This document shows positions 49,626 to 58,545 of a stretch of 64,000 nucleotides of DNA, in pieces. Positions within the stretch are counted from its first letter, which is position 1; each line of letters starts with the position of its first letter. The notes beneath the pieces were generated by a model. That model had not been told where the DNA came from. It did no database searches and saw nothing but the letters and a program-made list of their open reading frames with translations. Position numbers and translations under genes: made by a program. Source of the DNA: Streptococcus sp. 'caviae' (GTDB taxonomy: Bacteria > Bacillota > Bacilli > Lactobacillales > Streptococcaceae); contig NZ_MOWR01000001.1 in the NCBI RefSeq assembly GCF_001937065.1, positions 1 to 64,000 of the forward strand, read 5' to 3'.

Positions 49626-51212
49626 ATGCAAAAGAAAATTTTCAGTAAACGTAAAAATAAGGTTTTGGGACTGTGCGGTACTATTTTAACAGCTGCTGTT
49701 ATTGCTTTAGGAGCTGCCCAAACGGCAGAGGCCGATGACAGTGCGGTACAAGCAGCGCCAGAGACCGCTCAGGTGACAGAAGCCCAGTCTCCCGCAGCTG
49801 ACACACTGACACAGGCAGCCGGCACTTCTGCCGAACAGACAGATATAGCGGCAGCTGACCCCGCTAATGTCAATTCTCCTTCTCAAGAAACTGCGCCGCA
49901 GGCAGCAGATACAGCTGAAGCTCCCCAAACAAGCACGGCAGAGCAGACCGCTCCAACTGCAGACAGCCCGCAGGCAGACACAGCAAATACCATTGCTGAT
50001 GCCTCAACAGAAACAGCGCCTGCTCAAACTCAACAGGCAAGCGCTCAGCCTGCCCAGTCTGCTGCTCAGACAGCGTCAAGTACCTCTGCTGCTGACAAGC
50101 AAGAAAGCAGTGCTGATGAAAAGGCAGGAGCCGTTTATGACAGTGTTAATTTTAATGATGAATTGGAATCCGTCGGCAAAATTGCTCAGGTAGCAGACGT
50201 TGTTTACAATGGCACAAGGGATGAATATATTACTGTTGATGACCCCAGCCAGCTTTATCAGCCCGACACTGCAGAAATTGCTAAGTATCTCAACCAATAT
50301 TTAACAGAACTTCGGCAGATTAACGGCATTGATTTTCCTGTTCCTCCAGTTAATCAGGTGATGCAGGATTTTGCTCAGGCTCGGGCCAATGAAGAAGCGG
50401 CAGAATCTGACGGTCTGGAACACGATACAGCCTTAGCCTTTCCTCAAGGCATGACTTGGTATGAAGAAAACGGGCACATGGACAATAATCTGCGCCGAAC
50501 CAATGCTGCCGGTCAGACGATTGCATCAGACCAAGCGACCGCTTATTACCTCGCCCTTAACTGGTTTGCTGATTATTTCAACATCCTAAACGACCCAAAT
50601 GACGGACTGCAGTCATTTGGCCATGCTATCAGTATTCTTTCTGCTTCTGGCAGCGCTATGGGAATCGGCATTGCTGACGGACAGGGCGGCGAAGAGCAGT
50701 CATGGTATGCTGAACTCATCTTTGGCGGCACAGGAGGAACCTCTAATGAACAGGACTTCTCTTCTCAAAAAGATGCTGATGGCAACTGGGTCCTCTACTA
50801 CAAGGGCAAACCTGTCACATTTTTGCCAAATACAACCTTCCATTACAGGACTTCGGCGGCTGCTAAAAAAGCTGTGCTTGCTGATCCTCAGCCGCCAATT
50901 GCTGAAACAGACAGCGACCCTGACCCAAGCCTTCCTCAGCAGCCGGCTGCCGATAGGACAGAGCCCGCGGCAGCCTATCCAAATATACCGCAGGCAGCAA
51001 AACCAAACCCAGGCAATGAACCAGCAGCAATGAGTCCAGCTCCTGCCTTAGACCAACACTCTCCAAAAACAGCTAAGATCATTTCTCAAGCCAAGGCGAA
51101 AGACCTGCTTCCTGAAACGGGGAATAAAGTTTCTCTGCTGCCAGCCGTTCTAGGAATGGGAATCGCTCTGATGGGCCTTGGTTTCTTGGCAAAGCGCAGG
51201 TTTAACCGTTAA
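49626..51212 (+). CDS. LPXTG cell wall-anchored surface protein (SEC10/PgrA- or CAP-like domain)
   Basis: 528 residues. Signal peptide of the gram-positive type (RKNKVLGLCGTILTAAVIAL, cleavage near 36). Residues about 37-165 are a low-complexity stretch of Ala, Gln, Thr and Glu. A globular domain (about 165-410) with YLNQYLTELRQINGIDFPVP, FAQARANEEA and GLEHDTALAFPQGMTW resembles the SEC10/PgrA surface-exclusion/CAP-like domain; this is a tentative match. A Pro/Ala-rich wall-spanning linker leads to LPETG at 495-499, a hydrophobic segment and the KRRFNR tail: a sortase A substrate. Ribosome site AAAGG. It is the only plus-strand gene in this stretch. Related domains take part in adhesion or aggregation. 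Confidence 0.85.
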   Translation: MQKKIFSKRKNKVLGLCGTILTAAVIALGAAQTAEADDSAVQAAPETAQVTEAQSPAADTLTQAAGTSAEQTDIAAADPANVNSPSQETAPQAADTAEAPQTSTAEQTAPTADSPQADTANTIADASTETAPAQTQQASAQPAQSAAQTASSTSAADKQESSADEKAGAVYDSVNFNDELESVGKIAQVADVVYNGTRDEYITVDDPSQLYQPDTAEIAKYLNQYLTELRQINGIDFPVPPVNQVMQDFAQARANEEAAESDGLEHDTALAFPQGMTWYEENGHMDNNLRRTNAAGQTIASDQATAYYLALNWFADYFNILNDPNDGLQSFGHAISILSASGSAMGIGIADGQGGEEQSWYAELIFGGTGGTSNEQDFSSQKDADGNWVLYYKGKPVTFLPNTTFHYRTSAAAKKAVLADPQPPIAETDSDPDPSLPQQPAADRTEPAAAYPNIPQAAKPNPGNEPAAMSPAPALDQHSPKTAKIISQAKAKDLLPETGNKVSLLPAVLGMGIALMGLGFLAKRRFNR

Positions 51213-51321
51213 AACTTCTGTCATATCCATAGAATTTTACTGTTTATAAAAAGCGAGGGCTAATGTGATTTAAAATCGCTGCTCCCGCTTTATTCTTTTA
51301 ATCGAACAACTTCAATCTAGA

Positions 51322-51360
51322 GCTAAAAAGATGCTGGTTTTACTCTGGCATCTTTTTAGC
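51322..51360 (+). terminator. Terminator hairpin downstream of the LPXTG gene
   Basis: GCTAAAAAGATGC and GCATCTTTTTAGC form a perfect 13-bp stem with a 13-base loop. Confidence 0.65.
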
Positions 51361-51440
51361 GTTCTAAAATCTTCACATTTCTAGCAGCAAAACAAGCTGC
51401 CCTTTAAATGAACAACGGATCAGCTGCTCTTTGTTCCCAC

Positions 51441-51482
51441 AAAAAAGACTGAACTCTGTACAAATACAAAAGTCCAGCCTTT
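51441..51482 (-). terminator. Terminator of the PepSY lipoprotein gene
   Basis: On the minus strand an imperfect 17-bp stem (AAAGGCTGGACTTTTGTA pairing with TACAGAGTTCAGTCTTT) ends in TTTTTTG. The arms belong to the recurring GGCTGG terminator family. Confidence 0.7.
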
Positions 51483-51580
51483 AGCTAATCTGATTTATCC
51501 AGCCTTTGAGAATCGGGCTGAAATGCTGTCTCAGTTCTTTTTTGCATATATTTTTGAGAATATGCAGAAATCAGAAAGGT

Positions 51581-51946
51581 TTAATCATTAACATTTTCTG
51601 ATTCTTTGGAAATAATATCTCCTGTATCAGCATTGATAGTATAGCTATACTCAGTTGTGTCTTTGGTAAACTCAATTTCAAATTCTGCCGCACCGTCATC
51701 AGTATCTTGCTCAACAGTTAAGAGAGTGACATCTTTTTCAGCGAAACCGGCATCTTTAAGGGCGATAGCCTTGGCCTTGTCCGATGAAATTTTTGTCTGA
51801 GAACTGTCAGACTGATTGGCTTCAGAGTTCGCTGTCTGCTCAGTTCTGGTCTGTGTCTGCTGATTATCGTCATCATCAGTATCACAGGCTGCCAGCAGCG
51901 AAACGGAACAAACAGTCAGTAATAGGGCTAATAATCTTTTTTTCAT
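51581..51946 (-). CDS. PepSY domain lipoprotein
   Basis: 121 residues. Signal peptide KKRLLALLLTVCSVSLLAAC with a lipobox LAAC (Cys 21 becomes lipidated), then an Asp/Gln/Thr/Ser-rich linker. One PepSY domain follows (about 55-115: SSDKAKAIALKDAGFAEKDV, EFEIEFTKDTTEYSYTINA, GDIIS). PepSY domains often inhibit or chaperone peptidases or bind the envelope; the partner is unknown. Ribosome site AAAGGA. It is convergent with the surface-protein gene. Confidence 0.9.
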   Translation of the reverse strand: MKKRLLALLLTVCSVSLLAACDTDDDDNQQTQTRTEQTANSEANQSDSSQTKISSDKAKAIALKDAGFAEKDVTLLTVEQDTDDGAAEFEIEFTKDTTEYSYTINADTGDIISKESENVND

Positions 51947-52095
51947 AATAAGTCCTTTCTATTTTTTGATTATATCCTACCCCATGATAAACCGTCAATA
52001 AAAGTGCTTGCTATCCCTAGATGCTGACAAATCCAGCCATAAAGAAAGGGATTGCTTTTCCCAGCAAGGTGTGGTGCTGCTGACAAACAGCACTA

Positions 52096-52131
52096 AAAAG
52101 ACAGCAGTTTTCACAATGACTGCTGTCTTTT
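52096..52131 (-). terminator. Terminator of the DUF896 gene
   Basis: On the minus strand AAAAGACAGCAGT and ACTGCTGTCTTTT form a 13-bp stem with a 10-base loop and a run of five T. Confidence 0.88.
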
Positions 52132-52138
52132 CTGCTTT

Positions 52139-52393
52139 TTAGCTCTTATCTCCCGGTTTTCTGCCATGAAGACCTTTTCGGCGCTGAATTTCCTTGAGCT
52201 TTTCAGGCGTAATATCATTGCCCTGTTCATCAACAATTTTAAGCCCTTCAATATGATGGCGGAAACTCCGTCGGTAGCCTTCAATATATTCCTCACGAAG
52301 CCGCGCCTGTTCAACTTTTTCAGCACCTGTCAAACCTTCACGTTTTTTCTTACGAGCAAGCTCGTTGATCCGGTCAATTTTTGCCTGTTCCAT
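52139..52393 (-). CDS. DUF896 family protein (YnzC-like)
   Basis: 84 residues from [20 protein letters not shown] with AAAAGGAGAG upstream. The apparent N-terminal extension in the same frame is repeat sequence. The family signature is [19 protein letters not shown] (two helices) and [20 protein letters not shown]. These small cytosolic proteins are common in Firmicutes; YnzC is linked to the SOS response in Bacillus but no activity is known. It follows glyS across a 210-base dispersed repeat. Confidence 0.9.
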   Translation of the reverse strand: MEQAKIDRINELARKKKREGLTGAEKVEQARLREEYIEGYRRSFRHHIEGLKIVDEQGNDITPEKLKEIQRRKGLHGRKPGDKS

Positions 52394-52407
52394 TTTCTCT
52401 CCTTTTA

Positions 52408-52617
52408 TCAAGATACAAAGGCGTAAGCGACACACAGCAAAATAAGCGGTAAGTCAGAAATCCAGGATTTCGTTGACGCACCCTCGTCAGGACGACTAGA
52501 ACTCTCAATGCCTGCAAGGCGCAGAGAGTTCAGACGTCTACGACGAATTTAAGACCAAGAGTCGCAGGACTCTGGGAGAAGCTCTCTTTTTGCACAGTGT
52601 CGTAGCCGTGTTCAGTT
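52408..52617. repeat. Dispersed intergenic hairpin repeat, copy E (enlarged)
   Basis: Left end CAAGATACAAAGGCGTAAGC, right end GTGTCGTAGCCGTGTTCAG followed by TTA. Both ends match copy D, but the interior is about 100 bases longer and folds further: CTCTC.../...GAGAG and AGAGTC-gcag-GACTCT. The right end includes the glyS stop codon; the left end abuts the ribosome site of the DUF896 gene. Confidence 0.72.
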
Positions 52618-54652
52618 ATTTTGTATTAATCTCATTAAAGGCCGCAATGGTCTTAGCCTTTTCGCCTAAAGCAGCAAGAAGGGCCAAACGATTATTTCTG
52701 ACAGCCTCATCTTCTGCCATAACCATAGTATGGTCAAAAAAGGCATCAATAATCGGACTGAGAGCAAAAAGTCTGTCAACATTTTCTGTCATGTCTTCTG
52801 TAAAATGAAGTTCTGTCACCGCATCGTAGAGCTCTTGCTCGTGTTCATTTTCAAAAATGCTGGTATCTATTGACTGCTCGCCTGCTTTTTCGGCCAAATT
52901 AAAGACGCGGGAAAGGCTTTCTACAGAAGCCTTGAAATTAGGATCCTTGGATTTTTCGGTCAGCGTTGCTGCCGCCTCAACCTGCAAACGAACAATGTGA
53001 GTTGAACTGTCAAGCACCGCTTCTCTAATATCTTTTGGTACAGACGCATCAATCATTTTCTCAACACGGCCGCGGATAAAGTCCATGACATCGGACTGAT
53101 TTTGATAGGTCAAACTGTCAAAATTCAGCTGATACAAATTAGCAATTAAATCATCCAGCGGGATTTCCCAGCCGAATTTATCGAGGATACGGACAATTCC
53201 TTGGGTAGCACGGCGGAGTGCATAAGGATCATTAGAGCCGCTTGGAATGAGACCGACTGAAAAGAAGGATAGCAGGGTATCTAACTTATCAGCAATCGCA
53301 AGAACCGCCCCTACCTTAGTATCAGGGAGCTCTCCTTCACTGCTGGTCGGCAGATAATGCTCACGGATAGCAGCCGCAACAGCCCGATTTTCTCCAGCTA
53401 AGACAGCATACTTCTCACCCATGATACCTTGTAATTCATCAAACTCACCTACCATGCCTGTCAGAAGGTCAAATTTATAGATACCGGCCGCACGCTCTAC
53501 CTGCGCCTTTTCTTCCTCTGTCAAATCTGATAAATCCGACAGATAAGCTGCAATGCTCTTGGTTCGCATCATATGCTCATACAAGGAGCCGATCTTTTCA
53601 TGGAAAGTGACTAATTTTAATTTGTCTACCAAGTCAGCAATCTGCAGTTTTTGGTCTTCGCGCCAGAAAAATTCACCATCTTCCAGCCGTGCCAGAAGAA
53701 CCTTTTCATTTCCCTTGATGACATTATCAATAAACTGATCATTGCCGTTGCGAACGGAAATAAAATTCGGCAGAAGCTTGCCCGCTTGATCACGGACAAC
53801 AAAGTAGCGCTGATGCGTTTTCATTGAAGTTACCAAGACTTCTTCAGGCAGCTCCAAATATTTCTGATCAAAACGGCCCATAAAGGCAGTTGGGTATTCC
53901 ACCAGATTGAGGACTTCATTTAACAAATCTTCGTCGATTTCAACACTGACATTGTAGGTTTTTTCAATGTTTCTGATTTGCTCAATGATCATATCCTCAC
54001 GCTTAGCAGCGCTGGCGATAACGAATTCTGCTTCCAAGTCCTCTTCATAGGAATCTGCTGAAGCAATTTGGGCTTCCTTGCCCAGAAAACGGTGCCCTCG
54101 GCTGGTGCGGCCGGAAGTAATATCCAGAAAATCAAGATCCAGCTCCTCATCATCTAAAAGCACCACAAGCGTATGAACGGGGCGGATATATTCAAAAGTA
54201 TGGTTAGCCCAGTGCATGTTGACAGGAAAAATCAGTGATTTCAACACATCAATGACGCCCCCAAGAACTTCCTTGACGGGCTTTCCAGCTTCATTTTTCG
54301 TCACATAAGCATATTCTTCGCCATTGACACTGCGAAATTCGATATCATCCGTGCTTAGACCCTTGCCGCGTACAAAACCTTGGGCTGCCTTGGTAAAATT
54401 TCCTTGGGCATCCAGAGCGATTTTTTTAGACGGTCCCTTAAAATCTTCAGAGTAGTCGCTCTGCCAATCGGCCAAATTGACCACGCGGACAGCCAGGCGG
54501 CGCGGTGTTGAAAACATTTCAATTTTTTCAAACGACAGACGGTTATCCTCTAAAAATCGGCCCATTTTCTGCCGCAGCTGCTTCATGCTTGGTTTGACAA
54601 CATAAGCAGGCATTTCTTCCAGTCCAAGCTCTACTAGTAAATTTTTCGTCAT
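52616..54652 (-). CDS. glyS: Glycyl-tRNA synthetase beta subunit
   Basis: 678 residues. Conserved N-terminus [15 protein letters not shown] and [11 protein letters not shown], the central HD-like domain ([21 protein letters not shown]) and the C-terminal anticodon-binding DALR region ([13 protein letters not shown]). The beta subunit recognises tRNA-Gly and works with GlyQ as an alpha2-beta2 enzyme. The start shares one base with the glyQ stop (TAATG). Confidence 0.97.
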   Translation of the reverse strand: MTKNLLVELGLEEMPAYVVKPSMKQLRQKMGRFLEDNRLSFEKIEMFSTPRRLAVRVVNLADWQSDYSEDFKGPSKKIALDAQGNFTKAAQGFVRGKGLSTDDIEFRSVNGEEYAYVTKNEAGKPVKEVLGGVIDVLKSLIFPVNMHWANHTFEYIRPVHTLVVLLDDEELDLDFLDITSGRTSRGHRFLGKEAQIASADSYEEDLEAEFVIASAAKREDMIIEQIRNIEKTYNVSVEIDEDLLNEVLNLVEYPTAFMGRFDQKYLELPEEVLVTSMKTHQRYFVVRDQAGKLLPNFISVRNGNDQFIDNVIKGNEKVLLARLEDGEFFWREDQKLQIADLVDKLKLVTFHEKIGSLYEHMMRTKSIAAYLSDLSDLTEEEKAQVERAAGIYKFDLLTGMVGEFDELQGIMGEKYAVLAGENRAVAAAIREHYLPTSSEGELPDTKVGAVLAIADKLDTLLSFFSVGLIPSGSNDPYALRRATQGIVRILDKFGWEIPLDDLIANLYQLNFDSLTYQNQSDVMDFIRGRVEKMIDASVPKDIREAVLDSSTHIVRLQVEAAATLTEKSKDPNFKASVESLSRVFNLAEKAGEQSIDTSIFENEHEQELYDAVTELHFTEDMTENVDRLFALSPIIDAFFDHTMVMAEDEAVRNNRLALLAALGEKAKTIAAFNEINTK

Positions 54653-55569
54653 TATTCTGCGTCCTCCTTCAAGAGCTGTGCTCGGGTTTCTTCATCCAAC
54701 AGCGGATAGCCTAAACGCTTGCGTTCAGCTACGAACGTCTTAGCTACGATACGGGCAAGATTGCGAATGCGGGCGATATAACCGGCGCGCTCGGTAACAG
54801 ATACAGCGCCTCTGGCATCCAGCAAATTGAACGTGTGCGAACATTTGAGCACGTAATCATAGGCAGGATGCACCAAGTGCTCATCAAGACAGCGTTTGGC
54901 TTCTGCTTCAAACTTTTCAAAATTTTCCAGCAGCATGTCTTGGTCGCTGATTTCAAAACTATATTTTGAATGCTCGTATTCAGGCTGGGTAAAGATTTCT
55001 CCGTACTTGACTCCCCGTGCCCATTCAATATCGTAGACAGAATCCACTTCCTGAATGTAAGAGGCCAGACGCTCTAAACCGTAAGTCACCTCAGCTGTGA
55101 CAGGCTGGGTCGCTAGTCCTCCAACCTGCTGAAAATAAGTGAACTGCGTAATTTCCATGCCGTCCAGCCAGACTTCCCAGCCAAGGCCGGCCGAACCGGT
55201 TGAAGGATTTTCCCAGTTGTCTTCAACAAAACGAATGTCATGCTCCAAAGGATTAATTCCCAGCACTTCAAGCGACTGCAGGTAGAGTTCCTGAATATTT
55301 GCCGGTGATGGTTTCATGACCACTTGAAATTGATGGTGTTGGTAAAGACGGTTGGGATTTTCACCATAGCGGCCGTCTGCAGGCCGGCGGGAAGGTTCCA
55401 CATAGGCTGCGTTCCAAGGCTCAGGACCGATGGCACGCAGGAAGGTGTAAGGGCTCATAGTCCCAGCCCCCTTCTCATTATCATAGGCCTGCATGAGCAT
55501 GCAGCCTTGGTCATTCCAGAATTGCTGCAGGGTTAAGATAATTTCTTGAAAGGTTAGTTTTTTACTCAA
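54652..55569 (-). CDS. glyQ: Glycyl-tRNA synthetase alpha subunit
   Basis: 305 residues. Class II core with [37 protein letters not shown] and [20 protein letters not shown]. It activates glycine and charges tRNA-Gly with GlyS. The start is TTG with GAGG 9 bases upstream. About 200 bases upstream lies a GFA-family gene, and the glycine T-box lies beyond that rather than directly before glyQ. Confidence 0.95.
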   Translation of the reverse strand: MSKKLTFQEIILTLQQFWNDQGCMLMQAYDNEKGAGTMSPYTFLRAIGPEPWNAAYVEPSRRPADGRYGENPNRLYQHHQFQVVMKPSPANIQELYLQSLEVLGINPLEHDIRFVEDNWENPSTGSAGLGWEVWLDGMEITQFTYFQQVGGLATQPVTAEVTYGLERLASYIQEVDSVYDIEWARGVKYGEIFTQPEYEHSKYSFEISDQDMLLENFEKFEAEAKRCLDEHLVHPAYDYVLKCSHTFNLLDARGAVSVTERAGYIARIRNLARIVAKTFVAERKRLGYPLLDEETRAQLLKEDAE

Positions 55570-55765
55570 TGTAGTATCCTCTTTCTTTTTTGATTATTCG
55601 GCGACGCTTTCGTTGCCAAAACGATTATTTTTAGTAACAAAAGCTGGCGCATCGACTAGGCAAACCGCTCTAGCGACTGCCGTTAGATGCTTGCTCCTTT
55701 AAGAGCCAGCACCTCCGGCGAGGTGAAAAGTTAGTTTTTAACTCCATTTGGTTTGGACAGCCCTG
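55570..55765 (-). other. Structured gap between the GFA gene and glyQ
   Basis: 196 bases without a gene. On the minus strand CACCTCGCCGGAGGTG is a hairpin; CTGGC and GCCAG enclose a further folded segment of about 65 bases; GGCAACGAAAGC-type arms follow. No T-box motif and no clear promoter are seen. It could be a repeat insertion or a processing region. Confidence 0.4.
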
Positions 55766-56137
55766 TCACGACTCAAGCCAAATATAAGCTGGATCCTTAT
55801 AGATATGGCGTTTAGGGATAGCTGAAAGGTCTTGATCTGTAGTATCTACCAGTCCCATCTTGAGAGTCAGCAGCTCAGGTTGACTGTCCTGAGTGTGGTA
55901 AATCTGGCTGTGACAGGTCTTGCAGTAATACCTGTCTTTTCCTGGCGATGAGCTGTAGCTGACCAATTGTTCAGCCCCACATAAGAGCTTAAACTGATCC
56001 TTAAATACCCTAGCATTGACCGAATAGGCTGAGGCCGTCGCCTTACGGCAGAAAGAACAATGGCAAACCACCAGCTCCTCAATCGTCGCATCTGCCTGAT
56101 AACTGACAGCCTTACATAAGCACGATCCACTTATCAT
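55766..56137 (-). CDS. GFA (glutathione-dependent formaldehyde-activating) family protein
   Basis: 123 residues from MISGSCLCKAV, with AAAGGA upstream. The longer in-frame extension is T-box leader sequence and is rejected. Zinc ligands: GSCLCKAVSY, VCHCSFCRKATASAY and YYCKTCHSQIYH, the CxC, CxxC and CxxC set of the Mss4-like GFA fold. Many such proteins are not glutathione-linked, so the substrate is unknown. It lies between the glycine T-box leader and glyQS, so it may be expressed in response to uncharged tRNA-Gly. Confidence 0.85.
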   Translation of the reverse strand: MISGSCLCKAVSYQADATIEELVVCHCSFCRKATASAYSVNARVFKDQFKLLCGAEQLVSYSSSPGKDRYYCKTCHSQIYHTQDSQPELLTLKMGLVDTTDQDLSAIPKRHIYKDPAYIWLES

Positions 56138-56164
56138 GATTTTTCCTTTCTGATGTTCAGCATG

Positions 56165-56361
56165 AGTACAAAAAATGGAACCCATCTTCTGCCCTATGCC
56201 GACTGGCATAGGGGCGCAGAGACGCGGTTCCACCCTAATTTTTTACTTCATTTTATATGGATTACAGTAATTAAAGAAAGCTCCAATCATTCCAATCTCA
56301 TATCTGGCTTGCACCAGCCCAGACTCGCTTGAAAAAGATTCTGAAATGATACTCTTTCACG
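56165..56361 (-). promoter_or_regulatory. Glycine T-box riboswitch leader
   Basis: The minus strand contains the T-box core AGGGTGGAACCGCG (56223-56236). A GGAACC/GGTTCC terminator stem with an inner CCCTATGCC/GGCATAGGG hairpin follows, and then TTTTTT. Upstream, TCTGGGCTGGTGCAAGCCAGA corresponds to the apical part of stem I in glyQS leaders. A GGA triplet in TTGGAATGATTGG aligns with the glycine specifier of the Bacillus subtilis glyQS leader. TGGA in the T-box suits the U discriminator base of tRNA-Gly. Uncharged tRNA-Gly should favour read-through. Confidence 0.9.
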
Positions 56362-56367
56362 ACAGCT

Positions 56368-56396
56368 ATTATAGCAAAAAATAAGCAGCTTGTCTA
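56368..56396 (-). promoter_or_regulatory. Promoter of the glycine T-box transcript
   Basis: Minus-strand TAGACA and TATAAT are separated by exactly 17 bases; the expected start site lies at the beginning of the T-box leader. Confidence 0.85.
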
Positions 56397-56470
56397 ATCA
56401 GATAAAATTTGGTATGTATAATAAGCAATTTCCCTAGTTTTTTTCCTATCTTTCAAAATGATATAAATCC

Positions 56471-57208
56471 TTATTTCCTAAACCTCTCCACTAATCTCAA
56501 CCATGGATCATTATGCTCCTTTGTATAGCTCGTTATTGGCCCAGACCATACACTAGAAATAAGTTTGCAATAATCTTCTAGCATCTGTCCAAACATCTTA
56601 TTATTTTCAATAATTAAGAGACGATTTGCATGGAGAATTAAATTTCTATATGAATTGTTAAACCTTTTTTCCCTGCTATAATAGTTATCTCGAATACCTA
56701 TCAGTACATTTTTCAAATTAATAAAATAACCATTCCTGTCGAACTCCTTTTCAACCATATCCTCAGCTTTAATTGACTGTTCCTTAATGAGATATTCTCT
56801 TAAAGCAGACAACTTCTCCTTTTCATCCACAAAACCAAGTAGAGTTAATTTATCATTTCTTATTTTTTGCCAAATTTGATATCTTATATCACTTTGAGCC
56901 AATTGTAATGGAGATTCTTTGGATAAGAGTTTATCCAAAATATTCACAGCAGTTGGTTGTTCTTTTATATTTTTTTCAATATGGATAATTCTTCTCAGAA
57001 CAGATTCCATACTAACCAAAATAAAAGGAATAAAAATATTATTCGGATTACGAATTCCTTCCCATTCTTTTTGATACATCATTTTCATATCTTTAAAGTA
57101 ACTGGGATTTCTTTCTATCTGTTCTCCATCTTGTAAATTTGTAATCATTTTTTCTTCTTGTTTAATGATTTGATCAAAAATATTGTCTAAATCTTGTTTC
57201 AATCGCAT
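56471..57208 (-). CDS. Hypothetical protein, AT-rich orphan gene
   Basis: 245 residues; I do not recognise the family. It is soluble, with no signal peptide or membrane helix, rich in Lys, Glu, Asn and Ile, and mostly helical by appearance. Features include EWEGIRNPNNIFIPFILVSM, MESVLRRIIHIEKNI and a C-terminal HNDPWLRLVERFRK. Base composition is clearly more AT-rich than the flanking genes and rare codons such as ATA are frequent, which suggests acquisition. GTGGGGAA forms a plausible ribosome site. It lies between nagA and the T-box promoter, on the same strand, with about 75 bases between its stop and the -35 box. Confidence 0.7.
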   Translation of the reverse strand: MRLKQDLDNIFDQIIKQEEKMITNLQDGEQIERNPSYFKDMKMMYQKEWEGIRNPNNIFIPFILVSMESVLRRIIHIEKNIKEQPTAVNILDKLLSKESPLQLAQSDIRYQIWQKIRNDKLTLLGFVDEKEKLSALREYLIKEQSIKAEDMVEKEFDRNGYFINLKNVLIGIRDNYYSREKRFNNSYRNLILHANRLLIIENNKMFGQMLEDYCKLISSVWSGPITSYTKEHNDPWLRLVERFRK

Positions 57209-57332
57209 AATTCCCCACTCATTCCACTTTTATATAATTAAAAATATACATAAAGAAATCTTTACTGATTTCAAAATGTCCGTAACGTAACTGACTAGCA
57301 TATATTTTTCAGTCTGAGTGTAGTCTGGCTGC

Positions 57333-58490
57333 TTATTGCTCAGCCCGTTCATATTTTTTCTCACCGCCCAAATAGGTAGCCATAAGGTTCAAATCATGGT
57401 CCAAAACGATAAAATCAGCCTGGTGTCCGGCTTTAATCTGACCGCAGACTTGATCAAGTCCTAAAGAAAGAGCCGGAATGAGGCTGGCCATACGAACAGC
57501 TTCAGCTTTATTGGCAATCCCCCAGTCAGCGACATTTTTGACAGCATCTTTAAGCTCCAAAACGGATCCTGCAAGATTGCCGCCCTCCTTAAGCCGCGCT
57601 GTGCCATTTGCCACAACAACCGGAAATTCTCCCAGCATATAATCTCCGTCTGCAAGGCCTCCGGCACTCATGCAGTCAGTAATGAGAGCTACCTGATGGT
57701 GGCCCTTTTGTTTCATCAAAATATCGCAGGCTACCGGTGTCACATGGTGGCCGTCACAGATAAGCTCCGCATAGGTGTTGGGAAGGCTGTAAACAGCTCC
57801 TACCATGCCCGGTTCGCGGTGACTGAGTCCCCGCATGCCATTATAAGCGTGCACCCAGACACTGGCACCGGCTTCCACCGCTTCAACAGCCTGCTGATAG
57901 GTAGCGTTGGAGTGGCCCAAAGCGACTGTCACCCCTTTTTCTCTGGCATAGCGAATAAATTCTTCACTGCCTTTGCGCTCCGGTGCGATGGCTATCTTCT
58001 TTAAAAGGCCCTGACTGGCCGTCAGCCAGGCATCCAGTTCCTGACAGCTGGGATTGCGCATATAGGTCGTATTTTGCGCACCTTTATAGGTTTCCGTAAA
58101 GTAAGGCCCTTCAAAATAAAGACCTTGAATCCTAGCACCGGTTTCTTGACCTGCAAATTCTGCTGCGGTCTGACAAATGGCCGTCAATTCTTCAAATGAA
58201 GCTGTCAGAGTTGTCGGCAGGAAGCTTGTTACACCGGCCGCAAGCAAAGCCTGACTCATCTTTTCCAGAGAAGATCTGCTATTGTCCATGGTATCAGCAC
58301 CGGCATAGCCGTGAATATGGGTGTCAACCAAACCGGGCGCTATTGAATACCCTGTACAGTCAATCACATCGGCTTCCTTAGGCACGTCGCTCTGCCATTG
58401 TCCAAAACAGCCGTCTGTAATTTCCAGAAATCCGCTTCCCTTAACGTCATAGGGGTAAAAAAAGCTATCTGCTTTAATATATTTTGTCAT
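57333..58490 (-). CDS. nagA: N-acetylglucosamine-6-phosphate deacetylase
   Basis: 385 residues from the ATG; a TTG one codon earlier is possible. Amidohydrolase fold with GLVDTHIHGYAGADTMD, GLYFEGPYF, GHSNATYQQAVEAVEAGA, HAYNGMRGLSHREPG, ICDGHHVTP and LITDCMSAGG (catalytic Asp). It removes acetate from GlcNAc-6-P so that NagB can make fructose-6-phosphate, feeding amino sugar from host glycans or wall turnover. Strong ribosome site GGAGG. Its -10 is TATAAT about 30 bases upstream, with a weak -35. Confidence 0.95.
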   Translation of the reverse strand: MTKYIKADSFFYPYDVKGSGFLEITDGCFGQWQSDVPKEADVIDCTGYSIAPGLVDTHIHGYAGADTMDNSRSSLEKMSQALLAAGVTSFLPTTLTASFEELTAICQTAAEFAGQETGARIQGLYFEGPYFTETYKGAQNTTYMRNPSCQELDAWLTASQGLLKKIAIAPERKGSEEFIRYAREKGVTVALGHSNATYQQAVEAVEAGASVWVHAYNGMRGLSHREPGMVGAVYSLPNTYAELICDGHHVTPVACDILMKQKGHHQVALITDCMSAGGLADGDYMLGEFPVVVANGTARLKEGGNLAGSVLELKDAVKNVADWGIANKAEAVRMASLIPALSLGLDQVCGQIKAGHQADFIVLDHDLNLMATYLGGEKKYERAEQ

Positions 58491-58545
58491 CAAAAAACGC
58501 CTCCATTTCGTTTATATTATACAGTAAATTTTTGGCTTTATAAAT

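Larger units (their letters stand above)
51213..51580. other. Intergenic region with three hairpins, no gene seen
   Basis: Between convergent surface-protein and lipoprotein genes there are terminators on both strands and no reading frame with a ribosome site. A first weak hairpin (AAAGCG...CGCTTT, about 51250-51292) precedes the two strong ones listed separately. Confidence 0.6.

Noticed and set aside
49867..50193. Frames on both strands within the LPXTG stalk
   Set aside because: The low-complexity stalk creates long open shadows; no ribosome site, and the main frame has a clear signal peptide and sorting signal.
52394..52435. Extension of the DUF896 protein upstream
   Set aside because: The added residues come from the left end of the dispersed repeat and the ribosome site itself.
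56138..56233. Extension of the GFA protein by 32 residues at its N-terminus
   Set aside because: The extension is the T-box antiterminator/terminator sequence; the ATG at 56137 has a proper ribosome site and starts at the conserved GSCLC region.
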